Source: Heterostelium multicystogenum
Taxonomy: Eukaryota; Evosea; Eumycetozoa; Acytosteliales; Acytosteliaceae
Assembly: GCA_003667245.1 (NCBI GenBank)
Contig: RCNN01000012.1
Location: 1-64,000, forward strand
DNA length: 64,000 nt
Reading direction: 5' to 3'
The notes under the pieces are model-generated. The model was given only the letters and a program-made list of their open reading frames with translations, made no database searches and had not been told where the DNA came from. This document shows, in pieces, positions 1-11,203 of this stretch (position 1 is its first letter; every line of letters starts with the position of its first letter). The position numbers and the translations under genes are program-made.

Positions 1-925
1 AATCTTCGTCGATTGGTTCTTGAGTATCATCAAATGCTCTCTTTGCTTTCTTGAGTTCTCATTCATCTTTAGTAATTCAATAACACGATGATATTTCGGT
101 TCTTTTCTCACCGAAGATACCAGGTCTTTCAGTTTGAAATCTTCCTCTTTTGTGGAAAACCTGCGCTGCTTTTAATGTCATCTCCTGTATATATTCAAAA
201 ACAATCTCTTCCATTTAAATCTACAGTATCAGGGAGTGGGTCTCTTACATCTCTGTCAATAAAAGAAATGAATGATTTGAAATTATTAGTCAACAAGCTG
301 TAAATGAACATTCAAACAAAGAAGTTATATTTACCCAAATCCATACATCATATGTTTTACTAGTTAACAACAAGGAATAATAAAGAAAAAGAATTAGAGG
401 TTACTTGTTAATAGATATAATCTTGAAATGATATCCACAATTCTGACAATGTATGATGATGATGATAGTTACAATCTTTAGTAAAAGTTCTTCTTCTTTT
501 GCTTTGGTTGTGACGATACAGTTGTGACGCTGTGTACCTTCTCGACTGGTTGTTGTTGTTGTAGTGATGATAATACAGAGTTTGGATTGATGGCCGATGT
601 GAAAAATGGTTGGTGGTGCTACTGTTGTAGTTGTCGTAGTAGTAGTCGAAGTCGAAGTCGTACTAGAAGTTTCGTTTTAGAAGGTGAAGTTGGTTGATTT
701 GAAGGTGATGTCATTGACGCAACAGAGGTCGAAGGTGAAAGCATTTGAATTACTTGAAGATACAGGTGAAAGTGGTGTATTTGTAGTTGCTGAGGTAGCA
801 GTAGTAGTCGTTGTCGATGTAGAAGTAGAATTAGATGTAGATGTAGAAGAGGTACTGCCACTCTGTGGCAAAGTAGGACTAGGAGTGCCTGTGCTTGGAG
901 GTGGACTAAAGTTTGTAGAAGACAT
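1..925 (-). CDS. taf13: TAF13, histone-fold subunit of TFIID (3' end beyond window)
   Basis: TAF13 pairs with TAF11 through a histone fold inside the nuclear TFIID complex. I read three exons on the minus strand: 925-473, 359-335 and 252-1. The first encodes a Ser/Thr/Pro-rich, low-complexity N-terminus (MSSTNFSPPPSTG...) ending in a basic Lys/Gln stretch. Splicing to the next exons gives KKKNFTKDLKHMMYGFGD, which matches the signature start of the TAF13 fold. The helix region (EEIVFEYIQEMTLKAAQ, then KMNEELKKAKRAFDD) follows. Both introns are GT..AG and phase-consistent. The reading needs several one-base corrections at homopolymers (about 717-720, 673-676, 596-600, 485-488, 208-214, 105-108, 50-55), so the deposited frame is interrupted. 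The long Ser/Thr-rich N-terminus is unlike the short animal one but usual for dictyostelids. Fold assignment is strong; exact exon edges are inferred. Confidence 0.85.
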
Positions 926-1163
926 TCTCAATATTGGGCTTTGATCAATCTATACCTATATCGACTCAATCAATCTACGACTGCTTAATTTATCTTATAA
1001 TACTACTTAAAAAATACAAATTAAATTGTAAAAATCAATATAAATTAAATTAAGATGTCAGTCGGTAACCCACTATCGTCGACCACTGCAACTGTCTCTT
1101 TGCATATCTTCAGATAAACTACTACTGATATCTATCTAACACATCACACAGATAGTAATAATA

Positions 1164-2541
1164 ATGCTAAATAGATTCAAAAGAGTATTCTATGAAATCG
1201 ATGGAGACACTGAATCTCAAGATAAAGATAAAGATCAAGATCAAAAACCAAGAAAAGATGTTAGACGGTAAAAGGCACTGTTTCACGCCGGTATAAGTAA
1301 TGGTCTCATTGACACAGTCGGAGAGACACCATTGATAAAGGTATATCCAATTCATTATTGGTTATGATCTTCTCTTAGTGTGATATTGACTTATTATTAT
1401 TATATGATAGATTGAAAGCTTATCGAAAGCTACAGGATGTACGATTCTGGGTAAAGCTGAGTATATGAATCCTGGTGGCAGTCCAAAGGATAGAGTGGCA
1501 AAGAGCATCATTTTGGATGGTGAAAAATCAGGCAAGCTCGTACCTGGAAAAACTACGATAGTCGAAGCCACCGCCGGAAGTACTGGTATTTCTCTGGCGA
1601 TGTTTGGTAAATCAAGAGGCTATAATGTAGAGCTGTATATTCCAGATAATGTATCAAAAGAAAAAGTAGATCTATTAGAGATGTTAGGTGCAAAGATAAA
1701 TGTATGTAGAATACTTTTGGCTCCATAATTATAAGCGTGATAATGATTATGGTTGCTAACTTATTAAATTTTATTAGATTGTCCCAATTGTCGGAATGAA
1801 CAATGCATCACACTTTATGCACTGTGCATACCAACGATGCTTGGTCGATAAAACAACATTCTATGCGAATCAGTTTGACAATATTTCCAATTTCAATGCA
1901 CATTTCTATGGAACCGCCAAGGAGATTTGGCAGCAGACCAATGGTAAAATCGATGGATTCGTTTGTGCCGCTGGTACTGGTGGTACACTTGGAGGTATTT
2001 CAAATTATTTAAAGACAAGAGTAGGTATTGTCTATGCAATCAATTGGATACCAATATTTAAAGATATTAACTTAATACCCATTAATAAAGTCTCCAAATA
2101 TTGAAACATGGCTCATTGATCCACCTGGATCTGGATTATATAGTTTGGTTAAGACTGGCGTGATCTTCGATGTTAGAGATAGATTGGTTGTTGATAAATT
2201 TGGACCTCGTTCATTCTATGAAGGTGTCGGTGTAAATAGAAAGACAGAAAACTTTGCCAAAGCGGTGCTGAACGGTGCATTCCAAGGTACTGAACAGGAA
2301 GGTGTCGACATGGCACACTATCTGTTGAGAAACGATGGATTGTTTTTGGGTGGTTCATCTGCTTTGAACTGTGCTGGTGCTGTGAAACTAGCAAGAAAAC
2401 TTGGACCTGGCAAAAACCATTGTTACAGTGCTCTGCGACCAAGGACATCGTTACACAAGCAGACTTTACAGTAAAGAGTGGTTGGCGGAGAACAATCTTA
2501 CTCCAACACTAGACTATTCATCTTTAGACTTTATCAAATAA
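1164..2541 (+). CDS. Cysteine synthase-like PLP enzyme
   Basis: This is a fold-type II PLP enzyme of the cysteine synthase / cystathionine beta-synthase family, making cysteine or a related thiol from an activated serine and sulfide. Four exons (1164-1340, 1411-1701, 1778-2020, 2091-2541) join in phase. Visible motifs are NPGGSPKDR with the Schiff-base lysine, EATAGSTGISLA (substrate loop) and AAGTGGTLGG (phosphate loop). The ATAGSTGIS form resembles the fungal Mcy1/Cys12 cysteine synthase 2 subgroup rather than bacterial CysK, which is an inference. There is no CBS-domain pair at the C-terminus. Two defects are visible: an in-frame TAA at 1269-1271 just before the conserved GISNGLIDTVGETPLIK segment, and an A5 run at 2412-2416 that must lose one A to reach TIVTVLCDQGHRYTSRLYS and the stop at 2539-2541. 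The basic N-terminus MLNRFKRVF could be a mitochondrial leader. Confidence 0.85.
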
Positions 2542-2639
2542 AATAACTTTACAAACAAATTCTGGAGTCGAGTTGTTGTGATTGTATAACATATCAAGAA
2601 ACCCTGTGGATTCCATCGTATTCGATGGATGGTATGCAT

Positions 2640-3497
2640 CTATTGAATTGCCCAAATACTGATTCCTGCCAGACCAAGTGAGAGTGATGATAGTATCAAT
2701 GTCGTAAAGAATATTGGGAGAATGTAGCCAAGCTGTATATATTTGACAACGAACATGTTTCGAATTGCTCCTAGACTCGCAGTGAAAATACCGACGCCAA
2801 AGAAGAACAATGCTATAATGAGAGAATATCTTGAGTATCCAAGACGTGCACCAAATCCTATGCCAATGGTCATCATTGCTAGACCTGATCTAAAGTAAGC
2901 TGCCAGTAACCTGTCGGCAGCAAACAGGTCCTCTGGAGTGTAATAAGGAAGATGCAATGCTTCTCGATCCTCTCTTTCAATGATACTTCTCGGACCAGCT
3001 TGAATGACACGGGGTGTCAAGCCCAGCGGCGAAAGTATTTTCGACTCAATAAATGAAGGTGTTGCGGGTGAACTTGATACTGGTGATTGATCGGTCCTCA
3101 GAGATGGTGTTCCTCTCTCTGAACCTAGCTTCTGTATATCGTCTCGTATAGCATTGCCGATTTTTAATTTCCTCTGAATCGCCATCAGCAAACAGATCTG
3201 CTACATAATCACTGTCCAACTCTGCAGCAACTCATTATAAATCTCTTCGAAATGCTCATCATTCAAGTTGTTCAAATGACCCAGTAATCTCCTCTCTTTG
3301 CTCGAAGCATCTTCCTCGTCATCCAAATAGTATCTATAATAATCATCATCATATTCTATATCAACGTCACTCTCATTGTGATCATCATTATGATGTTGTT
3401 GACTGTTTAAATCATCCAACTCTATGCCACTATCATTAACATTATTACTATCATTATGACTAACATCTCTATGATTATTATTATAACTATTATCCAT
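2640..3497 (-). CDS. DUF202-like membrane protein with acidic N-terminus
   Basis: The N-terminal part is soluble and very acidic (Asn/Asp/His-rich, with Asp/Tyr clusters). A Ser/Thr/Pro-rich linker follows, then a C-terminal domain with about three hydrophobic segments. The motif ADRLLAAYFRSGLAMMTIGIGFG fits the DUF202 pattern, an Arg-containing amphipathic stretch leading into the first membrane helix, as in YidH-type and VTC-type proteins. Known DUF202 proteins sit in the plasma or vacuolar membrane; no substrate can be assigned here. The deposited frame breaks twice between 3168 and 3235. Correcting homopolymers (for example T3 at 3168-3170) joins the acidic part, through DSDYVADLFADGD, to LKIGNAIRDDIQKLG, giving a single protein of about 285 residues. 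The gene ends 98 bp from the convergent cysteine-synthase gene. Confidence 0.6.
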
Positions 3498-4002
3498 TTA
3501 AAAACTAAAAAGAATATATATATCTACCTAAATGACCATCATATACTTTTATTATACATTGAATGAATTTGCCTTAATGTACTTTACTTTACTTTACTTT
3601 GCTTTGCTTTGCTTTGCTTTGCATTGGTTGACATTTGCAATTAATCTACCATTGTTGCAAATTAAAACAACCACGAGTATTGCCTAATATTCATACCACA
3701 CCACACATACACACACATATATTACATATAACTCACAATCCAATTCTACAAATACGAAATTGTTGTTAATTTGTCACATTAAGTGGCACGTATATTAGTA
3801 TTCGCACTGTTCAAATAAACAAACAACAATCCAACACATTTAGTTTAAAAAAATAACACACACAGACATGATCAGTCATTTCTAAATATTATTTTTGAAG
3901 ATTTAAGAAACTGTTTGGATTAGATTGAATGACAGATTTGATAAATCATAATATAGTATAGTAATTTTAGAGATTTTATATATTTAAAGAAAGATATATA
4001 GT
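3498..4002. other. Divergent intergenic region
   Basis: This 505-bp AT-rich spacer separates the minus-strand DUF202-like gene from the plus-strand proline-rich gene, so it should hold both promoters. It contains a compound pentanucleotide microsatellite at 3581-3620. I see no coding potential and no RNA gene. Confidence 0.6.
3581..3620. repeat. Compound pentanucleotide microsatellite
   Basis: Four copies of ACTTT (3581-3600) are followed in the same register by four copies of GCTTT (3601-3620). The register is kept across the A-to-G change, which suggests expansion of a repeat unit that had already mutated. Confidence 0.9.
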
Positions 4003-4666
4003 ATGGATAAGAAAAGAAAACAGGCTTTACCTATGACCCCTGAGGGTCCTCCACCAAAATATAATGCAAAAACAACCTGCAAATCTACCACCTTCTTTTA
4101 AAGCTGGCAAGCAAGCTGCAGCATACCCTTATCCAGCGGCTCCAATGCCTCCAATGCCTCCTATGCCTCCTATGGGTTTCCCTCCCATGCCACCAATGGG
4201 ATTTCCACCGGTGGGCTTCCCTCCCATGCCACCGATGGGATTCCCACCAATGGCACCCGGTGGACTGCCGTTGGGTATTCCACCACCTCTACCACCACAA
4301 CTACTATTTAAGAATGCAGCATCAGCCGAATCATCATCATCATCAGAAACAGACACAGAAGTAAATCCTACAGAAACATCAAAAGCAACAACACCAGCCA
4401 AACCAGATATAGTCGTCAACCCAAATTTAGTACCATTAAACATTAGAAGAAAACCTGCTGCATCTACTACATCAAAGAAACCTGCTGCCGCAACATCAAA
4501 GAAACCTGCCTCTACAACAACTACAAATCCCGAACCTAAATCAACATCAACAACATCAACAACAGAATCAAGTGAGACAGAAAAGAGTAAAGAAGAAAAG
4601 GATCTAGATGATGAATTCGATGACTTTATGAATGAAATGAATCAACTAGGAGCGACCACTAAATAA
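4003..4666 (+). CDS. Proline/methionine-rich low-complexity protein
   Basis: The protein starts MDKKRKQALPMTPEGPPPKY, a basic NLS-like start followed by a proline motif. It continues after an A5 run at 4068-4072 that must lose one A (YNAKQPANLPPSFKAGK). A long repeat of PMPPMGFPP-type units occupies roughly residues 45-85. Next come an acidic Ser/Glu patch, VPLNIRRKP, Lys/Pro/Ala/Thr-rich repeats and a C-terminal acidic helix with DDEFDDFMNEM. Proline ligands of this kind bind WW, SH3 or GYF domains, and the layout recalls splicing-associated proteins such as WBP11, but I do not recognise the family. No introns are needed. The length is about 221 residues after correction. Confidence 0.6.
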
Positions 4667-4826
4667 ATCATCAATAACAAAACAACATCAACCTAACAGC
4701 AACTTACAACAGTCTACAACCTAATAATCGTGAAAGATTAGTTTAGTTTGATCAAATTAAACTCTTCTTCTTTATTATAATGATTATGATTAAGAATATG
4801 AATAAGACAATGATTATAGATTGGAA

Positions 4827-4974
4827 TTAGAAAACACCATTATTAATATCTATTAGACAGCTCAAGAGTTGGTTATATTTATCTGCGTTATGCGGGAAGT
4901 TGTTTCTGGCAGTTCGTAACAACTCAACTGCCTCTGTCTTTGCCAGCTTTTTAGTAATACGAACTATAACGAGC

Positions 4975-5012
<38 letters not shown>

Positions 5013-7010
5013 GATCAAGATTAATATTAGTAAACAATTAAAGCAATAGCAGTAGCATAGGTTCAGTGCAATACATTACGTGTAAAACTTAAATTATTTA
5101 AACCGCTGCAACAGTAGTTTCTGAATGGTTTCATTCATTGGATTCTCTCGCATCTCTTTGATGAGCAGTTCGATACCACCTCTTTTTAAGATCGATCCAC
5201 GTATTCCACTATCGAAATAGGCAAGATTCGTAAAGTTATTGATGACCTCACACTTTACATCCAAATCTTTGGTGGTTGTCAAGAGTTTAATCAAACACTT
5301 CACACCTCCACATTTATGAATGAGCTTGGCCAGGCTCCCTAAATAGGACATCGAACCAATATTAATATTCCAGTTGGATTGGATAAAATGGGATCGGTCT
5401 TTTTTACCGATCTAATAATACTTACTCTTTTGACATATGTTGTTCATTGCGATGACTCCTTCAATCAATCCACTCTTGGAAATGGATGTGGAACTAACGG
5501 CTTTGATCAGTGTCTTTATAATATCCGGGTTGGTTTTATAATAATTAAAAATGGTGTTATTGAATGCCATGTATCTCAGAATTTGACAACTGATGTCAAG
5601 AACCAATGGAGAATTGGGGTTGAGTTTCATTGATCTAACTAAGACGTCAAAGATTCCGTCCTTTGCCAAAACCGGTCTATGTGCATTATCACATATAATT
5701 CGGAACAAAATGACAAATCCTACTCTTAGAATTGGGGATTGGTTTCGTGCTTCCTCATAACTACTAACACGGGTTCATGGATCTTATGCTCAACCAACAT
5801 CTTAATGTTTTCCTGTGTTCTATCTATTATAATAACCACCATTGAATATTAATAATGATATTAAAATTAGAAATTAACTAATAAAATAACTTACCTTTAT
5901 AAACTAAATAGAGCAACTCCAGTGCAAGCTTGACGATTTCTTGGTTATTCTCATATTCTTTCAAGATGGCAAGAGTAAAATGAACATATCGATGGTAGAA
6001 ATTTAGAATTCTTCCAATGAAAACTGTTGTTTCTAATTTGGAAAGATAACTGAATAATATCCTTATGGCATCGGTCTTGAGCTCAACCTTCCTAACATTC
6101 TTAATGGTACTCATTAACCATGTGATATCACTATCATATCGAGCAAACTGGACTCACTTGGAGCATCACAGAAAGCGAACGATGGAAGGTTTTATCAATT
6201 TGTTGGGTTATCGCTGGAACTCTTATTGTGAACAGATTCTGCCAACAGTCATGTTGTCTGATGATTTCGTAATATCGCTTTGAAAACCAGGGTGAATGAA
6301 TACAAATCTCTTGGGATCAGCTTTTTAAAAATAATGATGACTATTTCCAAGGGAAACTCTTCAAGGTAGAACTTGGACTGGATAGTAGAAACCAAGCTTT
6401 TTATCACAATTGTGTGATAAACTCTGTGGTATACATAAGGAATTATATGTAGATCCACTAAATCACTGCCATATTTTCTTGATCCGAAATGTAATGGCAT
6501 CTTTCATTGTAGAGTTCACTTTTCCAATTGGGAAATCTGAAATAATAATTATCCTGATTTTTGATCACCTCCTTAATCAAGTCGATACATCTTTTAAAAA
6601 GTTAATTAAAATCATCTTTATCAAAGACTAATACTTGATGAAATACAACTTACTTATTATTAAGTTCTTTAAAAACTTCTGGGATTTGAATTTCAAGATC
6701 TCTTCTATAGTAGAATCTTACACTAAATAGATTATATACAAAATCCATGACATTAGCGAATGCATTTTGAGACAGATCCTTTTCTAAAAAAGCTACAATC
6801 AGCCTCATAATGTCATTGAAAATATTGTACATGTTGAACTTTACAATATCTGCACTCTTATAGGGTTCCAATTCGTCTCTATAAACTTGAGTTTCCATTT
6901 GGATTCTGTAAATCTCCACATAATCCAAGGACTTTTCATATCCAAAAATCTTTTCATACTTGGACTGAATAGCATTTATTTTAATAAGAGCATCTTCCCC
7001 CAAAATGCAT
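4827..7010 (-). CDS. F-box protein with armadillo-like repeats
   Basis: This multi-exon minus-strand gene is probably an SCF ubiquitin-ligase substrate adaptor. An N-terminal helical region starts MHFGEDALIKINAIQ (assuming G5 is G4 at 6996-7000). Next comes an F-box-like segment, FPLEIVIIIFKKLIPRD...RYYEIIRQHDCW, then armadillo-like helical repeats including GGVKCLIKLLTT and RGGIELLIKEMREN. At least five GT..AG introns join in phase. One links ...NNK to CIDLIKEVIKNQ; another splices ...NNICQK to RSLAKLIHKCGG; the last contains an (AAT)n tract. Frame corrections are needed near 5110, 5740, 6270-6280 and 6520. The stop is at 4827-4829. An F-box in the middle of the chain rather than at the N-terminus is unusual, and two adjacent genes remain possible. 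Confidence 0.6.
4976..5012. repeat. (AAT)n microsatellite in an intron
   Basis: About twelve uninterrupted ATT/AAT units lie within the last intron of the minus-strand F-box/ARM gene. Trinucleotide tracts are common in dictyostelid non-coding DNA. Confidence 0.9.
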
Positions 7011-7940
7011 TTTATAATTTAATTAAATGATTCAAGTGATTGATATAGATATAGATATAATATTTTTTATAAGTCACAAATACAAAATTTTATATTAAAT
7101 ACTTGTATGATATTAATTTATATTCTATTGATCAAATATATAATAAATGAACAAAATGATTGTGGTATTTGTGATTATTAAAAATAGTGAACAGAACAAA
7201 TATTATTATTAGTATAATAATATTATAATACATATTTATATTTAGTATAAATAATAATAATAATTATATAATAATTATAATAATATTTTTATTTTAAAAA
7301 ATTATAATATTGTTGAATGAAATTAAATATTTAAGTTAAGGTTTATTTTTAAAAGCACTCTATTACTATGTGAATCAACACACAATATCACTGTAAGAAT
7401 GAATATTATATTGTGTGTATGATAATCACATTTAACAACTTCAATACTTGTGTATGAGTGTTATTATACATCCATTAATAATAATCGATAAGAGAATATA
7501 TATATACTATAATATATATAACTGAATATATAAAATTATAACACCAGCTGTGCATGTTGAAATCAAAGAAATGGGTGGTCAGATGTGTTACTGTATGCAC
7601 ATTAATTACTCCACTCATACTACCTCTTGCTCCTTCAAACCCAGTGTGTTTATCACATGATAAATATAAATTCAACAAATAAATTTCAATCATGTGGTTA
7701 GGTGGGTGGTGATGTTTCTTTTGTATTTCACTCACCAATCAATTCCATGCAACTGATTTGGCAAAATTCTCTTTAATTTTTTTAGAACCAATCTCTGTGG
7801 TGCATGTGATTGGAGATGGGTAGATTTGTTGGGTATTTTATCTTATTCTTATTGTGAGTGAAAGAATCATCTATGAACTTGTTTTGTATGCCAAGTTGTA
7901 TTCTATTACTATTCAACAAATTCTAATTTTATTAGTATTA
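7011..7940. other. Intergenic region, AT-rich
   Basis: This 930-bp spacer lies between two minus-strand F-box genes, so it holds the promoter of the F-box/ARM gene and the 3' region of the F-box/LRR gene. It is dominated by AATA/ATAT tracts. Nothing in it looks coding, and I see no RNA gene. Confidence 0.6.
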
Positions 7941-9492
7941 TTAATTTTGAGTTGCTAACTTTGTGATTAAATTGAATGCAATGTTGGAATTGGTTGATTG
8001 TTGCGAACTATCGCAAGTGACTTCCGAAGTGACGATGGCGGGCAGCTTTACATCGACAACTACCTTCTTGAGTGATGGACAGTTGACAAGCGTTCCGGTG
8101 CCGCACCACTCGGCAACGGCATTACGGACGGTCTCTTCGCTGATTTTGAGTCCACACTCCAATGACTCTAGTGATGAACAACTAGAGAGATGCTCGAAGC
8201 ATTTCTCAGTGATTCCGCCACTGTTTGAGGTATCGAGATGTTGGAGCACCTGCATGCTTCCAATGATTTCAAAAATGTATTCATCGAGTAGCCATCCACC
8301 GCCACGCGAACCACCGAGACGCAATTGGCTGAGTTCTGTACAATTCAAAATGTGTCTAAAGCTGTTGGGGCTGATTGGAATCCAATTTTGTGTCGAGTTG
8401 ATAAGTGAGAGGGTTTGGAGAGATGCGCATTCACCGAGGTGAACCAAACCAATGTTGATTGATTGCTCAGTCATGACGGTGCAACACATCGAGAGATTTC
8501 GCAATCTTGCAAGCGATGAAAATGCACGCCAGCATTGTCCTGTCAAATTGAAGCCACTCAAAAATAGTGATTCTATGCAATGGAGCTGCTCGAATATATA
8601 GATGAATATCTCCTCGGAGATATCATAGGATGCTTCCAAGTCCAACTCACGGAGTGTTGGAGCTGATAAAGTTAATCCTGCTAGATTACTAATCACTGAA
8701 TCGGGTATAGAGACCTCAAACTTGGTCAACTTTGAAAGTCTATTTAAAAAGTGAAGTTGTGCTCCTTTTTCGCCTCTTTCAACTTCCCACTCTGCAATTG
8801 AGAGAACATGTAGGTTGGTGAGGTATGGCAGTTTGATAATCGATGACTCCGATGCCATATTTAAACGGAGAACATTTAATTTTGTACAGGTGGCAAGATG
8901 TTGAACAAAGTCGTGGTCAGAATCAATTCCACTAACATCGAGGGAACGTAATGCTTTACACTGACCAAGCTTTGCTAGGTGTTCAAGATTGAGTCGACGA
9001 AATCCACCGAGTTCCAAATCTTCGAGCAATGAAATTCTGGCAATCGAATCGAATGAGGCACTAGTTAATACATTGCTGTGAAGAACAAATCGCTTTAAAT
9101 GCTCCAATCTCGTTGCTATTAGATCAATCTGAGAATCTAAAATGCTAGTACAGTGGTAAAATTGCAAATCCACCAAACTACGACAGTGGACCAAAATAGT
9201 CTCCAGACTGCTACTCGCGAAAGCTGTTGAAGCGCATCGAATCTTCTTTAAATAATTGCTATGTCTATAGATTTTCTTGGATATGATTGGATCTGTGATA
9301 TCGTTTCTATTATCAATATTCAGCTCTGTGGTTGAGACAAAACTGATTCTGCTCCACTCATGCGATTACCAAAGATGTGACCAACAAATCAGTTATCTTC
9401 AAATACCCAAAGATATTTATAATTATTTCGTATGGCAAATCTGAAAACCTAAAGATGAGAAAGTGATTTAGTACTTGCTTGGTTGCTTGCAT
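7941..9492 (-). CDS. F-box and leucine-rich-repeat protein
   Basis: This is a likely substrate receptor of an SCF (Skp1-Cullin-F-box) ubiquitin ligase. From MQATKQVLNHFLIF at 9492 the frame runs into an F-box (FSDLPYEIIINIFGYLKITD... SHEWSRISF) and then about 400 residues of leucine-rich repeats of the AMN1/FBXL type (for example LRELDLEASYDISEE and LSMCCTVMTEQSIN). A one-base excess near 9365 separates the F-box from the LRR part; removing one A gives SLVSHEWSR. The gene ends with ...NLITKLATQN. I chose the start at 9492 because it is in frame with the F-box and needs no intron. Confidence 0.8.
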
Positions 9493-9516
9493 AAAATGAT
9501 CATTTGATGCTTGGTC

Positions 9517-10000
9517 TTACTTTAATAATTTCTGTGTTTTAAATGATGATGGGGCAGATGTTCTTCTTTGGTATTTCGAGCGTCGATTATATCCGTGGTC
9601 ACTGTCATATGAAAGTCCACTGCCTGGATAAGACGGATTGGCGCCAGGTCCAGAAAGCCATGATTGTTCGTCATCCTCCCAAGTGGAACGTATAGCCTGT
9701 CTTTTGAATTTTGTTTTCTGAGGATCTGGCTCTGTAGGGGGTGTTGATGAAGATGACTGCTCATCGTTGTTGTTTCCCCACCAAAACTTTCTCTTGAATG
9801 CCATGAATGGGATGGTTGTCATTCCGTTTCTTAAAAATTCAAAAGTAGCATCGAATCCATGAATCATTGAAAAAATCTTTACAAACTCAACATAATTACA
9901 GTTGGAAAGTGATTTCAAAAGCTAAAATGAAGGAGTTAGTATATTTGAACGACTTTTGGTTTGTGGATATAAATACCTTTCCTAGATTTTCTTCATCCAT
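9517..10000 (-). CDS. Small uncharacterised protein
   Basis: Exon 1 (10000-9977) encodes MDEENLGK. A 55-bp intron (9976-9922) follows, then exon 2 (9921-9517) continues LLKSLSNCNYVEFVKIFSM. The result is about 142 residues: a helical N-terminal half and a disordered C-terminal half rich in Ser, Pro, Tyr and Arg with a basic end. I do not recognise the family. No signal peptide or membrane helix is visible. It lies immediately upstream of, and on the same strand as, the F-box/LRR gene (24 bp between stop and next start), so the two could share a transcript or be one mis-split gene. Confidence 0.6.
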
Positions 10001-11203
10001 CTTTACGTTCGGCTAATTGTAAACAAAAATACTATTATTATAAATAACTAATAATTAAATCGAATGTATTCGAATTTCTCTGGATTGATTGATATATTAT
10101 TTATTACTATTAACACAAATATTTGTGTTGTCAACAACAATATTGTTTTTTTCGTGGACTTGTATGAAAGAGATCCTTGATCACTGAAGGATAAAGTGAT
10201 GTAAAAAAAAGATAATGTGTTTTTGTTTTGTTTTGTTTTTTTGGGGCTTAGCTAGGTATAATTGTAATGGATTAAAACTATTGTTTTGGAACAGTTACTA
10301 ATATTAATCATTCTACTAAAGTGCTACAACTCAATAATACTCAATTGGTTTGATGATGATGTGATGGTTGAAAAATAGATGAAAAAAAGAAAAAAAGAAA
10401 AAAAAGTTGAATTAAAAAACCATTGGCTTCTTGCCAGTGGAGTGTCCTTGAGACTCCCAGAAAACCAACAAAAATTTTCACCCACAAATTGATTTCAAAA
10501 AAATATCTAAAAGTTTGTACAAAACTGCAAAGGGCTCTACCCTACTCTAGCTCCTTATCACCTCTAAAAGATTTTTACTTATCTCTTATGGTATTTACAT
10601 CATACCTATCTTTGCAATCTTGGACCTTTGGTTTCTGAAAAAAAATCTTTTTACAACCAAAGTTAAGTTCGAAGACAACCTTGGAATACCAAATAATCTT
10701 TGTCATATGGTATTAAGGTTGATCAGAAGAACAATCCATCATCTAAACTACATAATAAAAGATTGAGAAACTAAAGTAAGAGGAGTTTTTTTTTTTGGAT
10801 GTCATTGGACAATGATATTTCTTTACAAATAATTTTGTTGATGTAGTTTGGAAGTTAGAGTGATTGCTTTTTTTACTACCTGTTACGTTGATATGATGAG
10901 ATTATTGTTTGTGAGTGGTGAGTAGATCTTGAATGTCTTCAACAGTTAAATTTAATTGTATTATCACTTTGAATTCAATGAGTATATATCTCAAAGACAG
11001 ATGTATTATTTAAATATTTTTTGTTTTACTAACACTTAATTGGAATTACTTTTAATATTCAGGGCGCCCTTTAAGTGTAGTTGAGTTTACTAATAAATAA
11101 CAGTTTAAAAAAAGCAAAATTATAATTTGATTTGATTGATTAATATCAAAAAGATAAATAAAATTTGAGATTATTAATAAATATTTATATATTAACAGTT
11201 TAT
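10001..11203. other. Intergenic region, 1.2 kb
   Basis: This AT-rich spacer contains A- and T-tracts at 10200-10245, 10380-10410 and 10785-10796. The stretch 10425-10690 is less AT-biased and keeps one plus-strand frame open for 71 codons, but its composition is not protein-like. Nothing else stands out. Confidence 0.5.

Noticed and set aside
88..303. Plus-strand 71-codon frame at the left edge
   Set aside because: It is the antisense of TAF13 exons, which explain the region fully.
4976..5012. CRISPR-like or other functional array
   Set aside because: It is a simple (AAT)n microsatellite in an intron. No spacered direct repeats occur anywhere in the window.
7963..8442. 159-codon plus-strand frame
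   Set aside because: It is the reverse of the F-box/LRR gene, whose repeat pattern is unambiguous.
10423..10638. Plus-strand 71-codon frame in the 10-11 kb spacer
   Set aside because: No recognisable motif, and the amino-acid order looks random. I treat it as non-coding.
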